Shown here one piece after another: positions 38,351 through 48,406 of a stretch of 50,802 bases of DNA. Under the pieces are notes generated by a model. The model was not told the origin of the DNA. It saw only the letters and a program-made list of their open reading frames with translations, and made no database searches. Every line of letters begins with the position of its first letter. The first letter of the stretch is position 1. This DNA comes from Luteimonas endophytica (lineage in GTDB: Bacteria; Pseudomonadota; Gammaproteobacteria; Xanthomonadales; Xanthomonadaceae), in assembly GCF_029887875.1 (NCBI RefSeq), contig NZ_JARXRM010000036.1, positions 1 through 50,802 on the forward strand, in the 5' to 3' direction. Both the position numbers and the translations under genes were made by a program.

Positions 38351-40141
38351 ATGAGTTCCTACAAAGCCCCGCTCGCCGACATCCGCTTCGCCCTGTTCGA
38401 TGTGCTGCAGGCGGAAGCCCTGTTCTCCCGGCTCGGCCGCTCGGAGGCCACCCGCGACGTGGTCGACGCGGTGCTGGAGGAAGGCGCGCGCCTGACCGAG
38501 ACCGTGCTGGCGCCGCTCAACCGCATCGGCGACGAGATCGGCTGCAGCCACGACAAGGCCACCGGCGCGGTGACCACCCCGCCCGGCTTCCGCGAGGCCT
38601 ACGCGCAATATGTCGAGGGCGGCTGGGCCGGGCTGACCGCGCCGGAGCGCTTCGGCGGCCAGGGCCTGCCGCACGCGCTCGGGACCGCGCTCAAGGAGAT
38701 GATCGACGCCGCCAACCTGGCCTGGGGCAACTTCCCGCTGCTCTCGCACGGCGCCACCGAGGCGTTGCTGCACCACGGTGAAGCCTGGCAGCAGGATGTC
38801 TTCCTCAGGCCGCTGGTGGACGGCCGCTGGACCGGCACCATGTGCCTGACCGAACCCCACTGCGGCACCGACCTGGGCCTGTTGCGCACCCGCGCCGTGC
38901 CGGCCGGGGATGGGAGCTACGCGGTGTCCGGGACCAAGATCTTCATCACCGCCGGCGAGCACGACCTGACCGACAACATCGTGCACCTGGTGCTGGCGCG
39001 GCTGCCGGACGCGCCGGCCGGCAGCCGCGGCATCTCGATGTTCATCGTGCCCAAGCTGCGCGTCGACCGCGCCGGCAAGGTCGGCGCGCCCAACGGCGTG
39101 CGCTGCGGCTCGATCGAGCACAAGATGGGCATCCACGGTTCGTCGACCTGCGTACTCAACCTCGACGACGCCCAGGGCTGGCTGATCGGCGAGCCGCACA
39201 AGGGCCTGGCGGCCATGTTCACCATGATGAACTCGGCGCGGCTGGCGGTCGGGCTGCAGGGCCTCGGGCTGTCCGACCGCGCGCTCCAGAATGCGCTGCG
39301 CTACGCCCGCGAGCGCCTGCAGATGCGCTCGCTGTCGGGGCCGAAGTTCCCGGACAAGCCGGCCGACCCGATCATCGTCCACCCCGACGTGCGGCGCATG
39401 CTGCTGACCTGCAAGGCGCTGGTCGAGGGCGGGCGCCTGCTCGGCTACCACGCCTCCAGCCTGCTCGACGTCATCGAGCACGGCGGCGATGCCGCCGAGC
39501 GCGAGCAGGCCGACGCCCTGCTCGGCTTCCTCACCCCGATCGTCAAGGCCTGCCTGACCGAATGGGGCGTGGAGTGCACTTACCACGCCCTGCAGTGCTT
39601 CGGCGGCCATGGCTACATCGCCGAGCACGGCATGGAACAGCTGGCGCGCGACGCTCGCATCACCACCCTCTACGAGGGCACCACCGGTATCCAGGCGCTC
39701 GACCTGATGGGCCGCAAGACCATGCAGCTCAAGGGCGCCGGGCTGGGCGTTTTCCTGGAGATGATCGAGCGCTTCTGCAACGAGCACCAAGCCGATGCCG
39801 AACTGGCCGAGTTCGTCGGCCCGCTGCGCGAGAAGGCCGGCGAATGGCAGCGGATGACCCGGGAGATCGGCCGCCGCGCGATGGCGGATCCCGAGGAGAT
39901 CGGCGCGGCCAGCGTCGACTACCTGTTCTACTCCGGCTACGTCGCCCTGGCCTACTGGTGGGCGCGCAGCGCCGCGGCCGCCCGGGGCGCGTCGCAGCCG
40001 GATGCGTTCAAGGACGCCAAGCGGCAGACCGCGCGCTTCTACTACGCTCGCATCCTGCCCCGCACCCTCGCCCACAAGGCCGCGATCGACAGCGGCGCCG
40101 CGCCGCTGATGGCGCTGGACGCCGCGGGGTTCGACGCCTGA
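38351..40141 (+). CDS. Acyl-CoA dehydrogenase (large, C-terminally extended class)
   Basis: 596 residues, the long DmdC/AidB-like class rather than the 380-residue type. FAD-site strands: GTMCLTEPHCGTDLGLLRT and YAVSGTKIFITAGEHDL; catalytic region near RITTLYEGTTGIQALDLMGRK; the extra C-terminal helical domain starts near residue 470. It oxidises an acyl-CoA to the enoyl-CoA with electrons going to ETF; chain specificity is not readable. No beta-oxidation partners are adjacent. Confidence 0.92.
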   Translation: MSSYKAPLADIRFALFDVLQAEALFSRLGRSEATRDVVDAVLEEGARLTETVLAPLNRIGDEIGCSHDKATGAVTTPPGFREAYAQYVEGGWAGLTAPERFGGQGLPHALGTALKEMIDAANLAWGNFPLLSHGATEALLHHGEAWQQDVFLRPLVDGRWTGTMCLTEPHCGTDLGLLRTRAVPAGDGSYAVSGTKIFITAGEHDLTDNIVHLVLARLPDAPAGSRGISMFIVPKLRVDRAGKVGAPNGVRCGSIEHKMGIHGSSTCVLNLDDAQGWLIGEPHKGLAAMFTMMNSARLAVGLQGLGLSDRALQNALRYARERLQMRSLSGPKFPDKPADPIIVHPDVRRMLLTCKALVEGGRLLGYHASSLLDVIEHGGDAAEREQADALLGFLTPIVKACLTEWGVECTYHALQCFGGHGYIAEHGMEQLARDARITTLYEGTTGIQALDLMGRKTMQLKGAGLGVFLEMIERFCNEHQADAELAEFVGPLREKAGEWQRMTREIGRRAMADPEEIGAASVDYLFYSGYVALAYWWARSAAAARGASQPDAFKDAKRQTARFYYARILPRTLAHKAAIDSGAAPLMALDAAGFDA

Positions 40142-40168
40142 GCCGGCCGCCCGGTCGCCCGCCGGAAA

Positions 40169-40197
40169 TACACAAAACATCAACATTCGGGTATAAG
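40169..40197 (+). promoter_or_regulatory. Promoter of the HNH nuclease gene
   Basis: TACACA (40169-40174), 17-nt spacer, TATAAG (40192-40197) in an unusually AT-rich island. The predicted start (about 40204) is only about 5 nt before the ATG, and no Shine-Dalgarno motif is visible, suggesting a leaderless message. Confidence 0.55.
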
Positions 40198-40208
40198 CTG
40201 TTGCTCCA

Positions 40209-40880
40209 ATGAAGGGCGACAGAGCGAAGCTCCAGCTGCTCACTGCCGGTTCCGGCCGCGGTCCGGTCGACGCATCCGCCGGCGTCATCGCCCAGCCTCC
40301 ACCACCCGCCCGGCTCGACAGCGTCCGCCTGCTCTCGCTCGACGCCCACGGCCGGGTGCTCGACTGGATGAGCTGGCAGGACGCGGCCTGCCTGTACGCG
40401 CGCGAGGCGGTGGCCTGGACCCTCGGCGACCCGTGCCTGCACGTGCGCGGCGGGATCAGCCGCAGCAGCGGCGAGCGCAGCGTGATGCCGCTGCACCCGA
40501 TCATCGCCGCCCGCGGCCATGCCCGCGCCAAGGCGCTCGACCCGACCCCGGCGCTGACCAACGCGGCGCTGTTCGCCCGCGACCAGTCCCTGTGCCTGTA
40601 CTGCGGCAGCCATTTCCCGCGCCAACAGCTCACCCGCGACCACGTGATGCCGCTCTCGCAGGGCGGACGCGACCATTGGGAGAACGTGGTCTCGGCCTGC
40701 TTCCACTGCAACTCGCGCAAGGGCGGCCGGACCCCGGCGCAGGCCTCGATGCCGCTGCTCGCGGTGCCGTACCGGCCAAGCTGGATCGAGCACCTGATCC
40801 TCTCCAACCGCAACATCCTCGCCGACCAGATGGCGTTCCTGACTTCGCAGCTGCCCAGAAAGAAGCGCCGTCCCGGCTGA
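40209..40880 (+). CDS. HNH endonuclease family protein
   Basis: 223 residues. The C-terminal HNH domain has zinc cysteines C129/C132 (CLYCG) and C164/C167 (CFHC), catalytic D144-H145 in RDHVMPLSQGG, and N159 in WENVVSACFHCNSRKGGRTP. This is the McrA-like/HNH_5 layout. The N-terminal 120 residues include WMSWQDAACLYAREAVAWTL, typical of solitary chromosomal HNH proteins in proteobacteria. No toxin, phage or restriction partner is nearby, so the target is unknown. Confidence 0.88.
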   Translation: MKGDRAKLQLLTAGSGRGPVDASAGVIAQPPPPARLDSVRLLSLDAHGRVLDWMSWQDAACLYAREAVAWTLGDPCLHVRGGISRSSGERSVMPLHPIIAARGHARAKALDPTPALTNAALFARDQSLCLYCGSHFPRQQLTRDHVMPLSQGGRDHWENVVSACFHCNSRKGGRTPAQASMPLLAVPYRPSWIEHLILSNRNILADQMAFLTSQLPRKKRRPG

Positions 40881-40976
40881 CGCGCCGTCGGCCCGCGCGG
40901 CCGCGCTCCCCTCCCGCCTGCCCGCGCCCCCGTCTCAGGCTAAACTCGCCGTTTCCCGATCCGCGAGCGCCGCAGC

Positions 40977-42092
40977 ATGGCTTTGACCATCGGCTTCACC
41001 AGCATGGACCAGGCAACCGAGACCGCACTGCGTGCGGCCTTCGCCGAAGCCAATGCGGAGCTCCACGCGCATTTTTCGCTGGTGCCGGAAACCACCGCCG
41101 ACTACGTGGTCATCGACATGGACAGCATGTACGGGCCGATGGGCTGGCTGCGCCTGCATGCGGCCGGCAAGCAGGTGGTCGGCCTGACCGCCTCCCCGCG
41201 CACCCAGGCCGATTTCCGCCTCGGCCGGCCGTTCGACACGGTGATGGTGATCGGCCTGCTGCGCGAGATCGCCGCCAAGGCCGGGGTGGATCTGGCCGCG
41301 GAACCGGCCGCCATCGAATCCGCCCAGGCGGCGCCGGCCGCGCCCGAAGCCGCGCCGGCACCGGTTGCGGCAGGCCCGGCACCGGCCATCGAGCCCCCGG
41401 GCGGCAAGGAAGCCGGAGAGGCGGCGGCGCAGGACCCGGCCGAGCCCGCAGCGCCCTCCGTCGAAGCCGCGCCCATCGCGGCCCCCCCGCCACCGCCGCA
41501 ACCGCGCCCGCCGCCGCCGGCGCGAGATCCGGTGCTGGCCGACTGGCTGCAACCCGGCGCGCTGGCCGGGCGCCGCCGCTACCGGCGCGGGGACGGCCCG
41601 ACGCTCTGGATCGATCCGGCCGCACGCGAGTATCACGGCCCCGCCCTCCTCAAGCCGCTCGCCGGGTACTTCGAGGGCACCGTACGCGAGGAGGATCTGG
41701 AGCGGGTCGACGATCCGACCTGGACCGCCGGCACCGCCGCGGCCGGCGATGCGCAGCCGCTGTCTCGGCTGGTGTGGCTGGGCGGCCTTTCGGCCGGCAA
41801 GGGCGAGCTCCTGCCCGGCAACGACCCGGACGGGCGCTACCGGCTCACCAAGTGGTCGCAGACAGAACGCGAGTACCCGCGCCATTTCCGTATCGCCACC
41901 GCGATGATGCGCGGTCCGGCGACCCTCGCCGAGATCGCCGAGGCCAGCAGCACGCCGCTGCCGGAGGTCGCCGACTTCATCAACGCCAACCTCGCCACCG
42001 GCGCGGCCGAGCTGGTGCCCGAGCCGACGCCGGAGCCGGAAACCCCGGCCCGTTCGGGCGGCTTCTTCGGCCGGCTGCGCCGCAAACCCTGA
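40977..42092 (+). CDS. Conserved hypothetical protein with Pro/Ala linker
   Basis: 371 residues; I do not recognise it. The N-terminal about 105 residues look like a compact alpha/beta domain reminiscent of a degenerate receiver (TADYVVIDMDSMYGPMGWLR, VVGLTASPRTQADFR, FDTVMVIGLLREIA). Residues about 110-185 are an Ala/Pro/Glu-rich disordered linker ending in a proline run. The C-terminal about 185 residues start at DPVLADWLQPGAL and contain a winged-helix-like segment (RHFRIATAMMRGPATLAEIA) before a basic tail. No signal peptide or membrane segment. It lies 75 nt before dxs. Confidence 0.75.
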   Translation: MALTIGFTSMDQATETALRAAFAEANAELHAHFSLVPETTADYVVIDMDSMYGPMGWLRLHAAGKQVVGLTASPRTQADFRLGRPFDTVMVIGLLREIAAKAGVDLAAEPAAIESAQAAPAAPEAAPAPVAAGPAPAIEPPGGKEAGEAAAQDPAEPAAPSVEAAPIAAPPPPPQPRPPPPARDPVLADWLQPGALAGRRRYRRGDGPTLWIDPAAREYHGPALLKPLAGYFEGTVREEDLERVDDPTWTAGTAAAGDAQPLSRLVWLGGLSAGKGELLPGNDPDGRYRLTKWSQTEREYPRHFRIATAMMRGPATLAEIAEASSTPLPEVADFINANLATGAAELVPEPTPEPETPARSGGFFGRLRRKP

Positions 42093-42167
42093 ACCGGGCC
42101 GGCGCGGCGCCCGCGCGCCGCGCCGGCTTTCCTTGCCCGTCGCGGCGGCGGGGGCGAAAATGGCCGG

Positions 42168-44075
42168 ATGATCGACTCAACGCGCTATCCGCGCCTGTCC
42201 CGCATCGATTCCCCGGCCGAGCTGCGCGCCTTCGACGAGGCCGAACTCCCGGCGATCGCCGACGAGCTGCGCGCCTACCTGATCGAATCGGTCGGCCGCA
42301 GCGGCGGTCACTTCGGTGCCGGTCTGGGCGTGATCGAGCTCACGACCGCGCTGCACTATCTCTACGACACCCCCGAGGACCGCATCGTCTGGGACGTCGG
42401 CCACCAGTGCTATCCGCACAAGATCCTTACCGGCCGCCGCGACGCGATCCACACGGTCAAGCAGAAGGACGGCGTGGCGCCGTTTCCCAAGCGCGAGGAA
42501 TCCGGGTACGACGTCTTCGGGGTCGGCCATTCGAGCACCTCGATCTCGGCCGCGCTGGGGATGGCCATCGCCAACGCCCGCGCCGGCAACCATCGCAAGG
42601 TGGTGGCGGTGATCGGCGACGGCGCGATGACCGCGGGGATGGCCTACGAGGCGCTCAACCACGCCGGCGGCATGGACCCGGAGCCCGACCTGCTGGTGGT
42701 GCTCAACGACAACCGGATGTCGATCAGCGAGAACGTGGGCGGGTTGACCCGAATGCTCGGCCGGATGACCGGCAGCAGGACCCTCAACGCCCTGCGCGAG
42801 GGCGGCAAGAAGCTGCTCGGCGACAAGAACAGCCCGCCGGCGAAGTTCGTGCGTCGCTGGGAGGAGCACTGGAAAGGGATGTTCGTGCCGTCGACGCTGT
42901 TCGAGGAAATGGGCTTCCATTACACCGGCCCGATCGACGGCCACGACGTCAAGGCCGTGATCGGCGCGCTGAAGACGCTGCGCACCCTGAAGGGTCCCCA
43001 GCTGCTCCACGTCATCACCACCAAGGGCAAGGGCTACGGCCTGGCCGAGGGCGACCAGATCGGCTACCACGCGGTCTCGCCGTTCGACCCCTCGCAGGGC
43101 GTGGTCGCCAAGCCGGGCGGGAAGAAGCCGACCTATACCGATGTCTTCGGCGACTGGCTGTGCGACATGGCCGCCGCCGACGAGCGGTTGATGGGGATCA
43201 CCCCGGCGATGCGCGAAGGCTCCGGCCTGGTACGCTTCAGCCGCGAGTATCCCGAGCGCTATTTCGACGTCGCCATCGCCGAGCAGCACGCCGTCACCCT
43301 GGCGGCCGGCATGGCCTGCGAGGGCGCCAAGCCGGTGGTGGCGATCTACTCCACGTTCCTGCAGCGCGGCTACGACCAGCTGGTGCACGACGTGGCGATC
43401 CAGAAGCTCGACGTGCTGTTCGCGATCGACCGCGGTGGCGTGGTCGGGCCCGACGGCGCCACCCATGCCGGCAACCTCGATCTCTCCTTCCTGCGCTGCG
43501 TGCCCAACATGCTGGTGATGGCGCCGGCCGACGAGAGCGAGTGCCGGCGCATGCTGTCCACCGGCTTCCGCCATGAAGGCCCGGCGGCGGTGCGCTATCC
43601 GCGCGGTACCGGCCCCGGGATCGCGGTGCAGGCGTCGCTCGACACCCTGCCGATCGGCAAGGCCGAGGTGCGCCGGCGCGGAGCGCGCATCGCCCTGCTC
43701 GCGTTCGGCGCGCTCGTGCCGGCCGCGGAACGGGTCGGCGAAGCGCTCGGCCTGACCGTGGTCAACATGCGCTTCGTCAAGCCGCTGGACCGGGCACTGG
43801 TACTGGAACTGGCGCGCTCGCACGAGGGCTTCGTCACCCTCGAGGACAACGTGGTGATGGGCGGTGCGGGCTCTGCGGTGGCCGAATCCCTCAATGCCGA
43901 AGCGATCGCCCTGCCGATCCTGCACCTGGGCCTGCCCGACGCGTTCCAGCACCACGCCAGCCGCGAGGACCTGCTGGCCGAGGCCGGGCTGGATGCGGCG
44001 GGTATTCGCGCGGCGGTGCTGGCGCGCTGGCCCGGGCTGGCGGACGGCAGCGGGGCCCGCGCCGCGATCGCCTGA
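42168..44075 (+). CDS. dxs: 1-deoxy-D-xylulose-5-phosphate synthase
   Basis: 635 residues. It condenses pyruvate and glyceraldehyde 3-phosphate, the entry step of the MEP isoprenoid pathway. Thiamine-diphosphate motif [20 protein letters not shown] through [11 protein letters not shown]; transketolase-like central domain with [18 protein letters not shown] and [17 protein letters not shown]; the C-terminal domain ends after [20 protein letters not shown]. His in [13 protein letters not shown] is conserved. It overlaps the remnant of a TraB/GumN gene on the opposite strand near its end. Confidence 0.97.
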   Translation: MIDSTRYPRLSRIDSPAELRAFDEAELPAIADELRAYLIESVGRSGGHFGAGLGVIELTTALHYLYDTPEDRIVWDVGHQCYPHKILTGRRDAIHTVKQKDGVAPFPKREESGYDVFGVGHSSTSISAALGMAIANARAGNHRKVVAVIGDGAMTAGMAYEALNHAGGMDPEPDLLVVLNDNRMSISENVGGLTRMLGRMTGSRTLNALREGGKKLLGDKNSPPAKFVRRWEEHWKGMFVPSTLFEEMGFHYTGPIDGHDVKAVIGALKTLRTLKGPQLLHVITTKGKGYGLAEGDQIGYHAVSPFDPSQGVVAKPGGKKPTYTDVFGDWLCDMAAADERLMGITPAMREGSGLVRFSREYPERYFDVAIAEQHAVTLAAGMACEGAKPVVAIYSTFLQRGYDQLVHDVAIQKLDVLFAIDRGGVVGPDGATHAGNLDLSFLRCVPNMLVMAPADESECRRMLSTGFRHEGPAAVRYPRGTGPGIAVQASLDTLPIGKAEVRRRGARIALLAFGALVPAAERVGEALGLTVVNMRFVKPLDRALVLELARSHEGFVTLEDNVVMGGAGSAVAESLNAEAIALPILHLGLPDAFQHHASREDLLAEAGLDAAGIRAAVLARWPGLADGSGARAAIA

Positions 44076-44089
44076 GCCGGCCGCGCCCG

Positions 44090-44611
44090 GCGCATTGGCG
44101 CGCGCGCGCAGCGCCTCCAGGTCGGTCTCGATGCGCGCCGGGGTCCGCTCGAAACACTCGGTGTCGGCCGGCGGACCGGCGTTGAATTCCCTGATCGCGT
44201 TCTTCGGATCCTCGATGACGATGGTCAGCTGCACCGGCGTGCGCGGCACGCGGTGGCGCCCAGCCCCGAGCGCATCGCCATCGAGGGCGGATCGGGCACC
44301 TCCTGCGAGGCCGCGACGATGCCCTCCACTTCGTCCGACGCCCGCTCCATGCGCCGCGGCAGCGGCGCCACGGTGCCGAGGATCCACAGCACCCGGCCGT
44401 CGCGCGACACCTTCCACAACCCGGGCCCCGGCTGGACCCCGGAGACGACCAGGGCCTCCATGTCGACGATGCCGTCATCGTCGGGTGCGGGCGCTGCGAG
44501 CTCTGTGGTCGTGGGCTGCACGGCCGGCGCGGGATCTCGCGCGACCTGGGCGGACACATCGGGGGAGAAGGTCAGAAGCAGGCAAAGCAGCGCGGCGGAC
44601 ATGGTCGTCAT
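44090..44611 (-). pseudogene. TraB/GumN family protein, internally deleted remnant
   Basis: Two pieces of one family in different frames. From 44611: a signal peptide (MTTMSAALLCLLLTFSPDVS) and the family N-terminus VVSGVQPGPGLWKVSRDGRV plus LWILGTVAPLPRRMERASDE, up to about 44280; this frame stops at 44225. In another minus frame, 44232 to about 44090: LTIVIEDPKNAIREFN and CFERTPARIETDLEALRARA, the family C-terminus. About 120-150 middle residues and the extreme C-terminus are missing. TraB/GumN proteins are normally about 300-340 residues. The dxs 3' end abuts the remnant. Confidence 0.8.
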
Positions 44612-44628
44612 CCTTGGGCCACAGGTGT

Positions 44629-45093
44629 TCAATGGAAGACGCCCAGACGGCGAAGTTCCGCGCTCACGGGATGGTCCTCCCCGGCAAGTTCGAAACCCGC
44701 CCAGACGAACCCCGGCGAGACCGTGCACAGCGTCAGCGCGTACCTGCCCAGCGGCCGCGCCGCCTGCCAGACGCCGGCAGGCACCACCGCCACCCGCTGC
44801 GCTCCCGCGCCAAGGCGATGGCGAACCAGTCCGGCACCGGCCGGGTCGACGCTGAGCAGTTCCAGGGCGTCGCCGCCGTGCCAGTGCCACACCTCGTCGG
44901 CATCGATGCGGTGCCAGCGGCTGCGCTGGCCCGCGGCGAGCAGGTAGAGGATCGCGCTCAGCGCCGCGCGGCCGTCAGCAGGATCGCCCGCACGGGCCGC
45001 AGAGGTGTACACGCGCCGGTAGTGCCCACCCTCGGGATGGGGCTGCAGCCCCAGCGCACGGACCAGCTCGGTCGCGCTCACCGTGCCCTCCAT
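44629..45093 (-). CDS. Cupin family protein (DUF985)
   Basis: 154 residues. DUF985 cupin: LQPHPEGGHYRRVYTS at the start, then SAILYLLAAGQRSRWHRIDADEVWHWHGG (candidate metal His residues) and VVPAGVWQAARPLGRYALTLCTVSPGF. Probable small metal-binding enzyme or sugar epimerase-like fold; substrate unknown. It is downstream of tRNA-Pro(GGG). Confidence 0.87.
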   Translation of the reverse strand: MEGTVSATELVRALGLQPHPEGGHYRRVYTSAARAGDPADGRAALSAILYLLAAGQRSRWHRIDADEVWHWHGGDALELLSVDPAGAGLVRHRLGAGAQRVAVVPAGVWQAARPLGRYALTLCTVSPGFVWAGFELAGEDHPVSAELRRLGVFH

Positions 45094-45153
45094 CGCGCCC
45101 GGGCCCGGGCGGCGAAGACGCGGCGGCCCGCGCGAGGCGGGCCGGGGCGGAAT

Positions 45154-45230
45154 TGGTCGGGGTGGCCGGATTCGAACCGACGACCACCTGTCCCCCAGAC
45201 AGGTGCGCTACCAGGCTGCGCTACACCCCG
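45154..45230 (-). tRNA. tRNA-Pro(GGG)
   Basis: 77 nt. Acceptor CGGGGTG pairs with CACCCCG (the T-arm side also ends in CACCCCG); CCA is encoded. The anticodon stem CCTGT/ACAGG encloses CTGGGGG, giving GGG. Confidence 0.97.
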
Positions 45231-45313
45231 AAAGCTCCCGCCGGCGGCCAGCGGCCGCCGGGCGGGCGCTGATTGTAGCGGGATTGGGCCCGCCATCCCA
45301 GCGCCACGGCCGG

Positions 45314-45670
45314 TCAGCGCCGAAGCAGCTGCAGGATGTCCTCCAGCTCGGTCCGCACCTGGCGCACGATCTGGCTGCTCAGCGCCGACTCCCGCTTGGC
45401 GCCATCGCCCTCCAGGCGCAGGCGCGCCCCGCCGATGGTGTAGCCCTGTTCGTACAGCAGCGCGCGGATCTGCCGCACCATCAGCACGTCGTGGCGCTGG
45501 TAGTAGCGTCGGTTGCCGCGGCGCTTGACCGGGCTGAGGCCGGGGAACTCGGTCTCCCAATACCGCAGCACGTGCGGCTTGACGTCGCACAGTTCGCTCA
45601 CCTCGCCGATGGTGAAGTAGCGCTTGGCCGGAATCGGCGGGAGCTCGCGGTTGCTGCCGGGATCAAGCAT
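45314..45670 (-). CDS. MerR-family transcriptional regulator
   Basis: 118 residues. N-terminal MerR winged helix: [20 protein letters not shown] then [20 protein letters not shown], and [20 protein letters not shown]. The C-terminus is a short helix ([17 protein letters not shown]) with no metal-binding Cys. This solitary MerR protein next to ihfA is conserved in gammaproteobacteria; target unknown. Its start overlaps the ihfA stop by 8 nt. Confidence 0.92.
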   Translation of the reverse strand: MLDPGSNRELPPIPAKRYFTIGEVSELCDVKPHVLRYWETEFPGLSPVKRRGNRRYYQRHDVLMVRQIRALLYEQGYTIGGARLRLEGDGAKRESALSSQIVRQVRTELEDILQLLRR

Positions 45671-45965
45671 GCGCGGTACCGCCGTAGGCCTCGACGCGTT
45701 CCTTCAGCTTCTGGCCCGGGCGGAAGGTCACCACGGTGCGCGCCGAGATCGGGATCTCCTCGCCGGTCTTCGGATTGCGGCCGGGGCGCTCGTTCTTGCG
45801 CCGCAGGTCGAAGTTGCCGAAGCCGGAAAGCTTGACCTGGCGCCCGCCCTGCAGCGCTTCGCGCAGCGCGTCGAAGAACGCGTCGACGAATTCCTTCGCC
45901 TCGCGCTTGTTGAGACCGACCTCCTCGTAGAGGCGTTCGGCCATTTCCGCCTTGGTCAATGCCAT
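45663..45965 (-). CDS. ihfA: Integration host factor alpha subunit
   Basis: 100 residues (E. coli 99). [20 protein letters not shown] start and the IHF-alpha arm [20 protein letters not shown] then [20 protein letters not shown], with the DNA-intercalating proline. It forms a dimer with IHF-beta, not in the window, and bends specific DNA sites. ATG 45965 is chosen with GGGGAG upstream. It follows pheT by 19 nt as in E. coli. Confidence 0.97.
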   Translation of the reverse strand: MALTKAEMAERLYEEVGLNKREAKEFVDAFFDALREALQGGRQVKLSGFGNFDLRRKNERPGRNPKTGEEIPISARTVVTFRPGQKLKERVEAYGGTAHA

Positions 45966-45984
45966 GCTGCTCCCCGGGGCACCA

Positions 45985-48393
45985 TCAGCTTCTGATACTC
46001 GCACCGTATCCGTCCCGCAGCGCGGCGATGACGCGTTCCGTCACGGCCTCCGCGTCGCGGTCGGTCAGAGTGCGCGATTTGTCCTGCAGAATCAAGCCGA
46101 TGGCCAGGCTCTTGCACCCGTTTTCGACCCCCTTGCCCTGGTAACGGTCGAACAGCCGCAGCCCGGCCAGCAGCGGTCCCGCGGCGTCGCGGATGCAGGC
46201 GTCCAGCGCAGCCCAGGGCACCTGCTGCGGGACGACGAACGCGAGGTCCCGGCGGACGGACGGAAACCGCGTCAGCGCCTCCGCCACCGGCAAGGCGCGC
46301 CGCTGCAGCGGCGCGAGGTCGAGCTCGAAGGCCACGGCGCGGTGGTCGAGCCCGAGCCCGGCCAGCAGCCGCGGATGCAGTTCGCCGATCCAGCCGGCCG
46401 GCCTGCCGTCGCGGAACACCTCGGCCGAACGCCCCGGATGCCCGTAGGGCCGCTGCGAGGGCCGGAACTCCAGCACCGCACCGGCGCAGGCGGCCAGGCT
46501 CTCGAGGTCGCCACGAAGATCGTGGAAATCCACCTCGCGCGCTTCCGTTCCCCACTGCTCGGCGGAGGCAGCGCCGGCCGCCACCGCCGCGATTCGCGCA
46601 GTCTCCACCGGCGCGGCGGCCTCCGCGCTCGCCGATTCCCGATTCCCGATGCCCGATGCCCGGCTTGCGAATACCTTGCCGATCTCGAACAGGCGCACCC
46701 GCGGCTGCTGCCGCGCGGCGTTGCGCGCCAGCGCATCCACCAGCCCCGGCAGCAGCATGGTGCGCATCGCGCCGAGTTCGGCGCTCAGCGGATTGGCCAG
46801 CGCGACCGCGCCCTCGCCGGCATCCCAGCGCGCCAGCAGCCCCGCGTCCACGAAGGCGTAGTTCACCGCTTCGAGGTAGTCGCGCGCGACCAGCTGGCGG
46901 CGCAGCTCGGCTTCAGCCACCAGGCCTTCGGCGGCCGGAGCCACGCGCGTGGCCCCGGCCGGCACGGTGGCGGGAATGCGGTCGTAGCCGTGGATGCGCG
47001 CGATCTCTTCGAGCAGATCCTCTTCGATCTCCAGGTCGAAGCGACGCGCCGGCGTGGTCACGCGCCAGCCCCCGGCGTCGGCCTCAACGACCAGTCCCAG
47101 CGCGCGCAGAATGCGCCCGACCTCGACATCGGCGATCTCCAGCCCGAGCACGCGCGCCAGGCGCGCGCGGCGCAGCGGGATCGTCCGCGGCTGCGGCAGG
47201 TGTTCGGGCAGCACCGCCTCGACGACGGGCCCCGGACGGCCGCCGGCGGTTTCCATGATCAACCGGGTCGCCAGTTCGAGCGCCTGGCGCGGCAGGCCGG
47301 GGTCCACGCCGCGCTCGAAGCGGTGCGCGGCATCGGTCTGCATGCCGAGCCGCCGGGCGCGGCCGATCACCGCGGCGGGTGCGAAGTGCGCCGCCTCCAG
47401 GAACACGTTGCGTGTGGCGCTGCCGACGCGGGTGTCGTCGCCGCCCATCACCCCGGCCAGCGCCACCGCGCGGTCGGCGTCGGTGATCACCAGGAAGCCC
47501 TCGTCGAGCACGGCCTCGCGGCCGTCGAGCAGCCGCAGCGCCTCGCCGGCACGGGCACGGCGCACCCCGACCGGTCCCTGCAGGCGGTCGCGGTCGAAGG
47601 CATGCATCGGCTGGCCGAGCTCGAGCATCACGTACTGGGTCACGTCGACGAGGAAGCCGACCGGACGCACCCCGCTGCGGCGCAGGCGCTCGGCCATCCA
47701 GAGCGGCGTGGCGCGCGCGGCATCCACCTCGCAGATCACCCGGCCGAGGTAGCGCGGCGCATCGGCGCCCGCATCGAGCGAGACCTCCAGCGCGGCGTCG
47801 GTCTGCGCCGCAACCGGTTCGATGCCATCCGCCGCGACCTCGCCGCCGCAGGCCGCGGCGACGTCGAAGGCGATGCCGCGGATGCCGAAACAGTCGGCGC
47901 GGTTGGGAGTGAGCTTGAGCTCGAAGGTCGCGTCCGGCAGCCCGAGATGCTCCGCCAGCGGCGTGCCCGGACGGGCGTCGTCGGGCAGCTCCATCAGCCC
48001 CGACCCGTCGCTGTCCAGGCCCAGCTCGCGCGCCGAGCACAGCATGCCGTTCGACTCGACGCCGCGCAGCTTCGCCGCCTCGATGGTGAGCTCGCCGATA
48101 CGGCTGCCGACCATCGCCAGCGGCGCCAACAGGCCCACCCGCGCGTTGGGCGCGCCGCAGACGATCTGCAGCGGCGCGTCCAGGCCGGCATCGACCCGGC
48201 AGACCTGCAGGCGGTCCGCCTGCGGGTGCTTCTCCGCGGCGACGATGCGCGCGACCACCACGCCTTCCAGGCCCTCGCCCAGCGGCGTGACCTCCTCCAC
48301 CTCCAGGCCGATCGCGGTCAGCGTGGCGGCGAGCTGGTCGCGCGAGGCCTCGATGGCGACATGTTGGCGGAGCCAGTTTTCGCTGAATTTCAT
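45985..48393 (-). CDS. pheT: Phenylalanine-tRNA ligase beta subunit
   Basis: 802 residues (E. coli 795). [12 protein letters not shown] start, OB-type tRNA-binding domain ([20 protein letters not shown]), B3/B4 editing domain, B5 domain, core B6/B7 catalytic-like domain, and C-terminal ferredoxin-like anticodon domain ([20 protein letters not shown]). In the core, between LFEIGKVF and ARIAAVAAG, there is a short extra segment [12 protein letters not shown] encoded by a four-unit heptad repeat. E. coli has a shorter linker there. Confidence 0.96.
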   Translation of the reverse strand: MKFSENWLRQHVAIEASRDQLAATLTAIGLEVEEVTPLGEGLEGVVVARIVAAEKHPQADRLQVCRVDAGLDAPLQIVCGAPNARVGLLAPLAMVGSRIGELTIEAAKLRGVESNGMLCSARELGLDSDGSGLMELPDDARPGTPLAEHLGLPDATFELKLTPNRADCFGIRGIAFDVAAACGGEVAADGIEPVAAQTDAALEVSLDAGADAPRYLGRVICEVDAARATPLWMAERLRRSGVRPVGFLVDVTQYVMLELGQPMHAFDRDRLQGPVGVRRARAGEALRLLDGREAVLDEGFLVITDADRAVALAGVMGGDDTRVGSATRNVFLEAAHFAPAAVIGRARRLGMQTDAAHRFERGVDPGLPRQALELATRLIMETAGGRPGPVVEAVLPEHLPQPRTIPLRRARLARVLGLEIADVEVGRILRALGLVVEADAGGWRVTTPARRFDLEIEEDLLEEIARIHGYDRIPATVPAGATRVAPAAEGLVAEAELRRQLVARDYLEAVNYAFVDAGLLARWDAGEGAVALANPLSAELGAMRTMLLPGLVDALARNAARQQPRVRLFEIGKVFASRASGIGNRESASAEAAAPVETARIAAVAAGAASAEQWGTEAREVDFHDLRGDLESLAACAGAVLEFRPSQRPYGHPGRSAEVFRDGRPAGWIGELHPRLLAGLGLDHRAVAFELDLAPLQRRALPVAEALTRFPSVRRDLAFVVPQQVPWAALDACIRDAAGPLLAGLRLFDRYQGKGVENGCKSLAIGLILQDKSRTLTDRDAEAVTERVIAALRDGYGASIRS
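46633..46662. repeat. Heptad repeat array inside pheT
   Basis: Units GATTCCC, GATTCCC, GATGCCC, GATGCCC (plus strand). It is read through in frame on the minus strand as GIGNRES-type residues. The total of 28 nt is not a multiple of three. Confidence 0.9.
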
Positions 48394-48406
48394 GTTGAAA
48401 AGCCGT

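Noticed and set aside
40433..43576. 1047-codon plus-strand open frame
   Set aside because: Runs through HNH, hypothetical and dxs genes in the wrong frame; Arg/Pro-rich shadow.
42177..44417. 746-codon frame antisense to dxs
   Set aside because: Antisense shadow of dxs. Only 44090-44232 of it has family similarity, the C-terminal TraB/GumN remnant, reported as a pseudogene.
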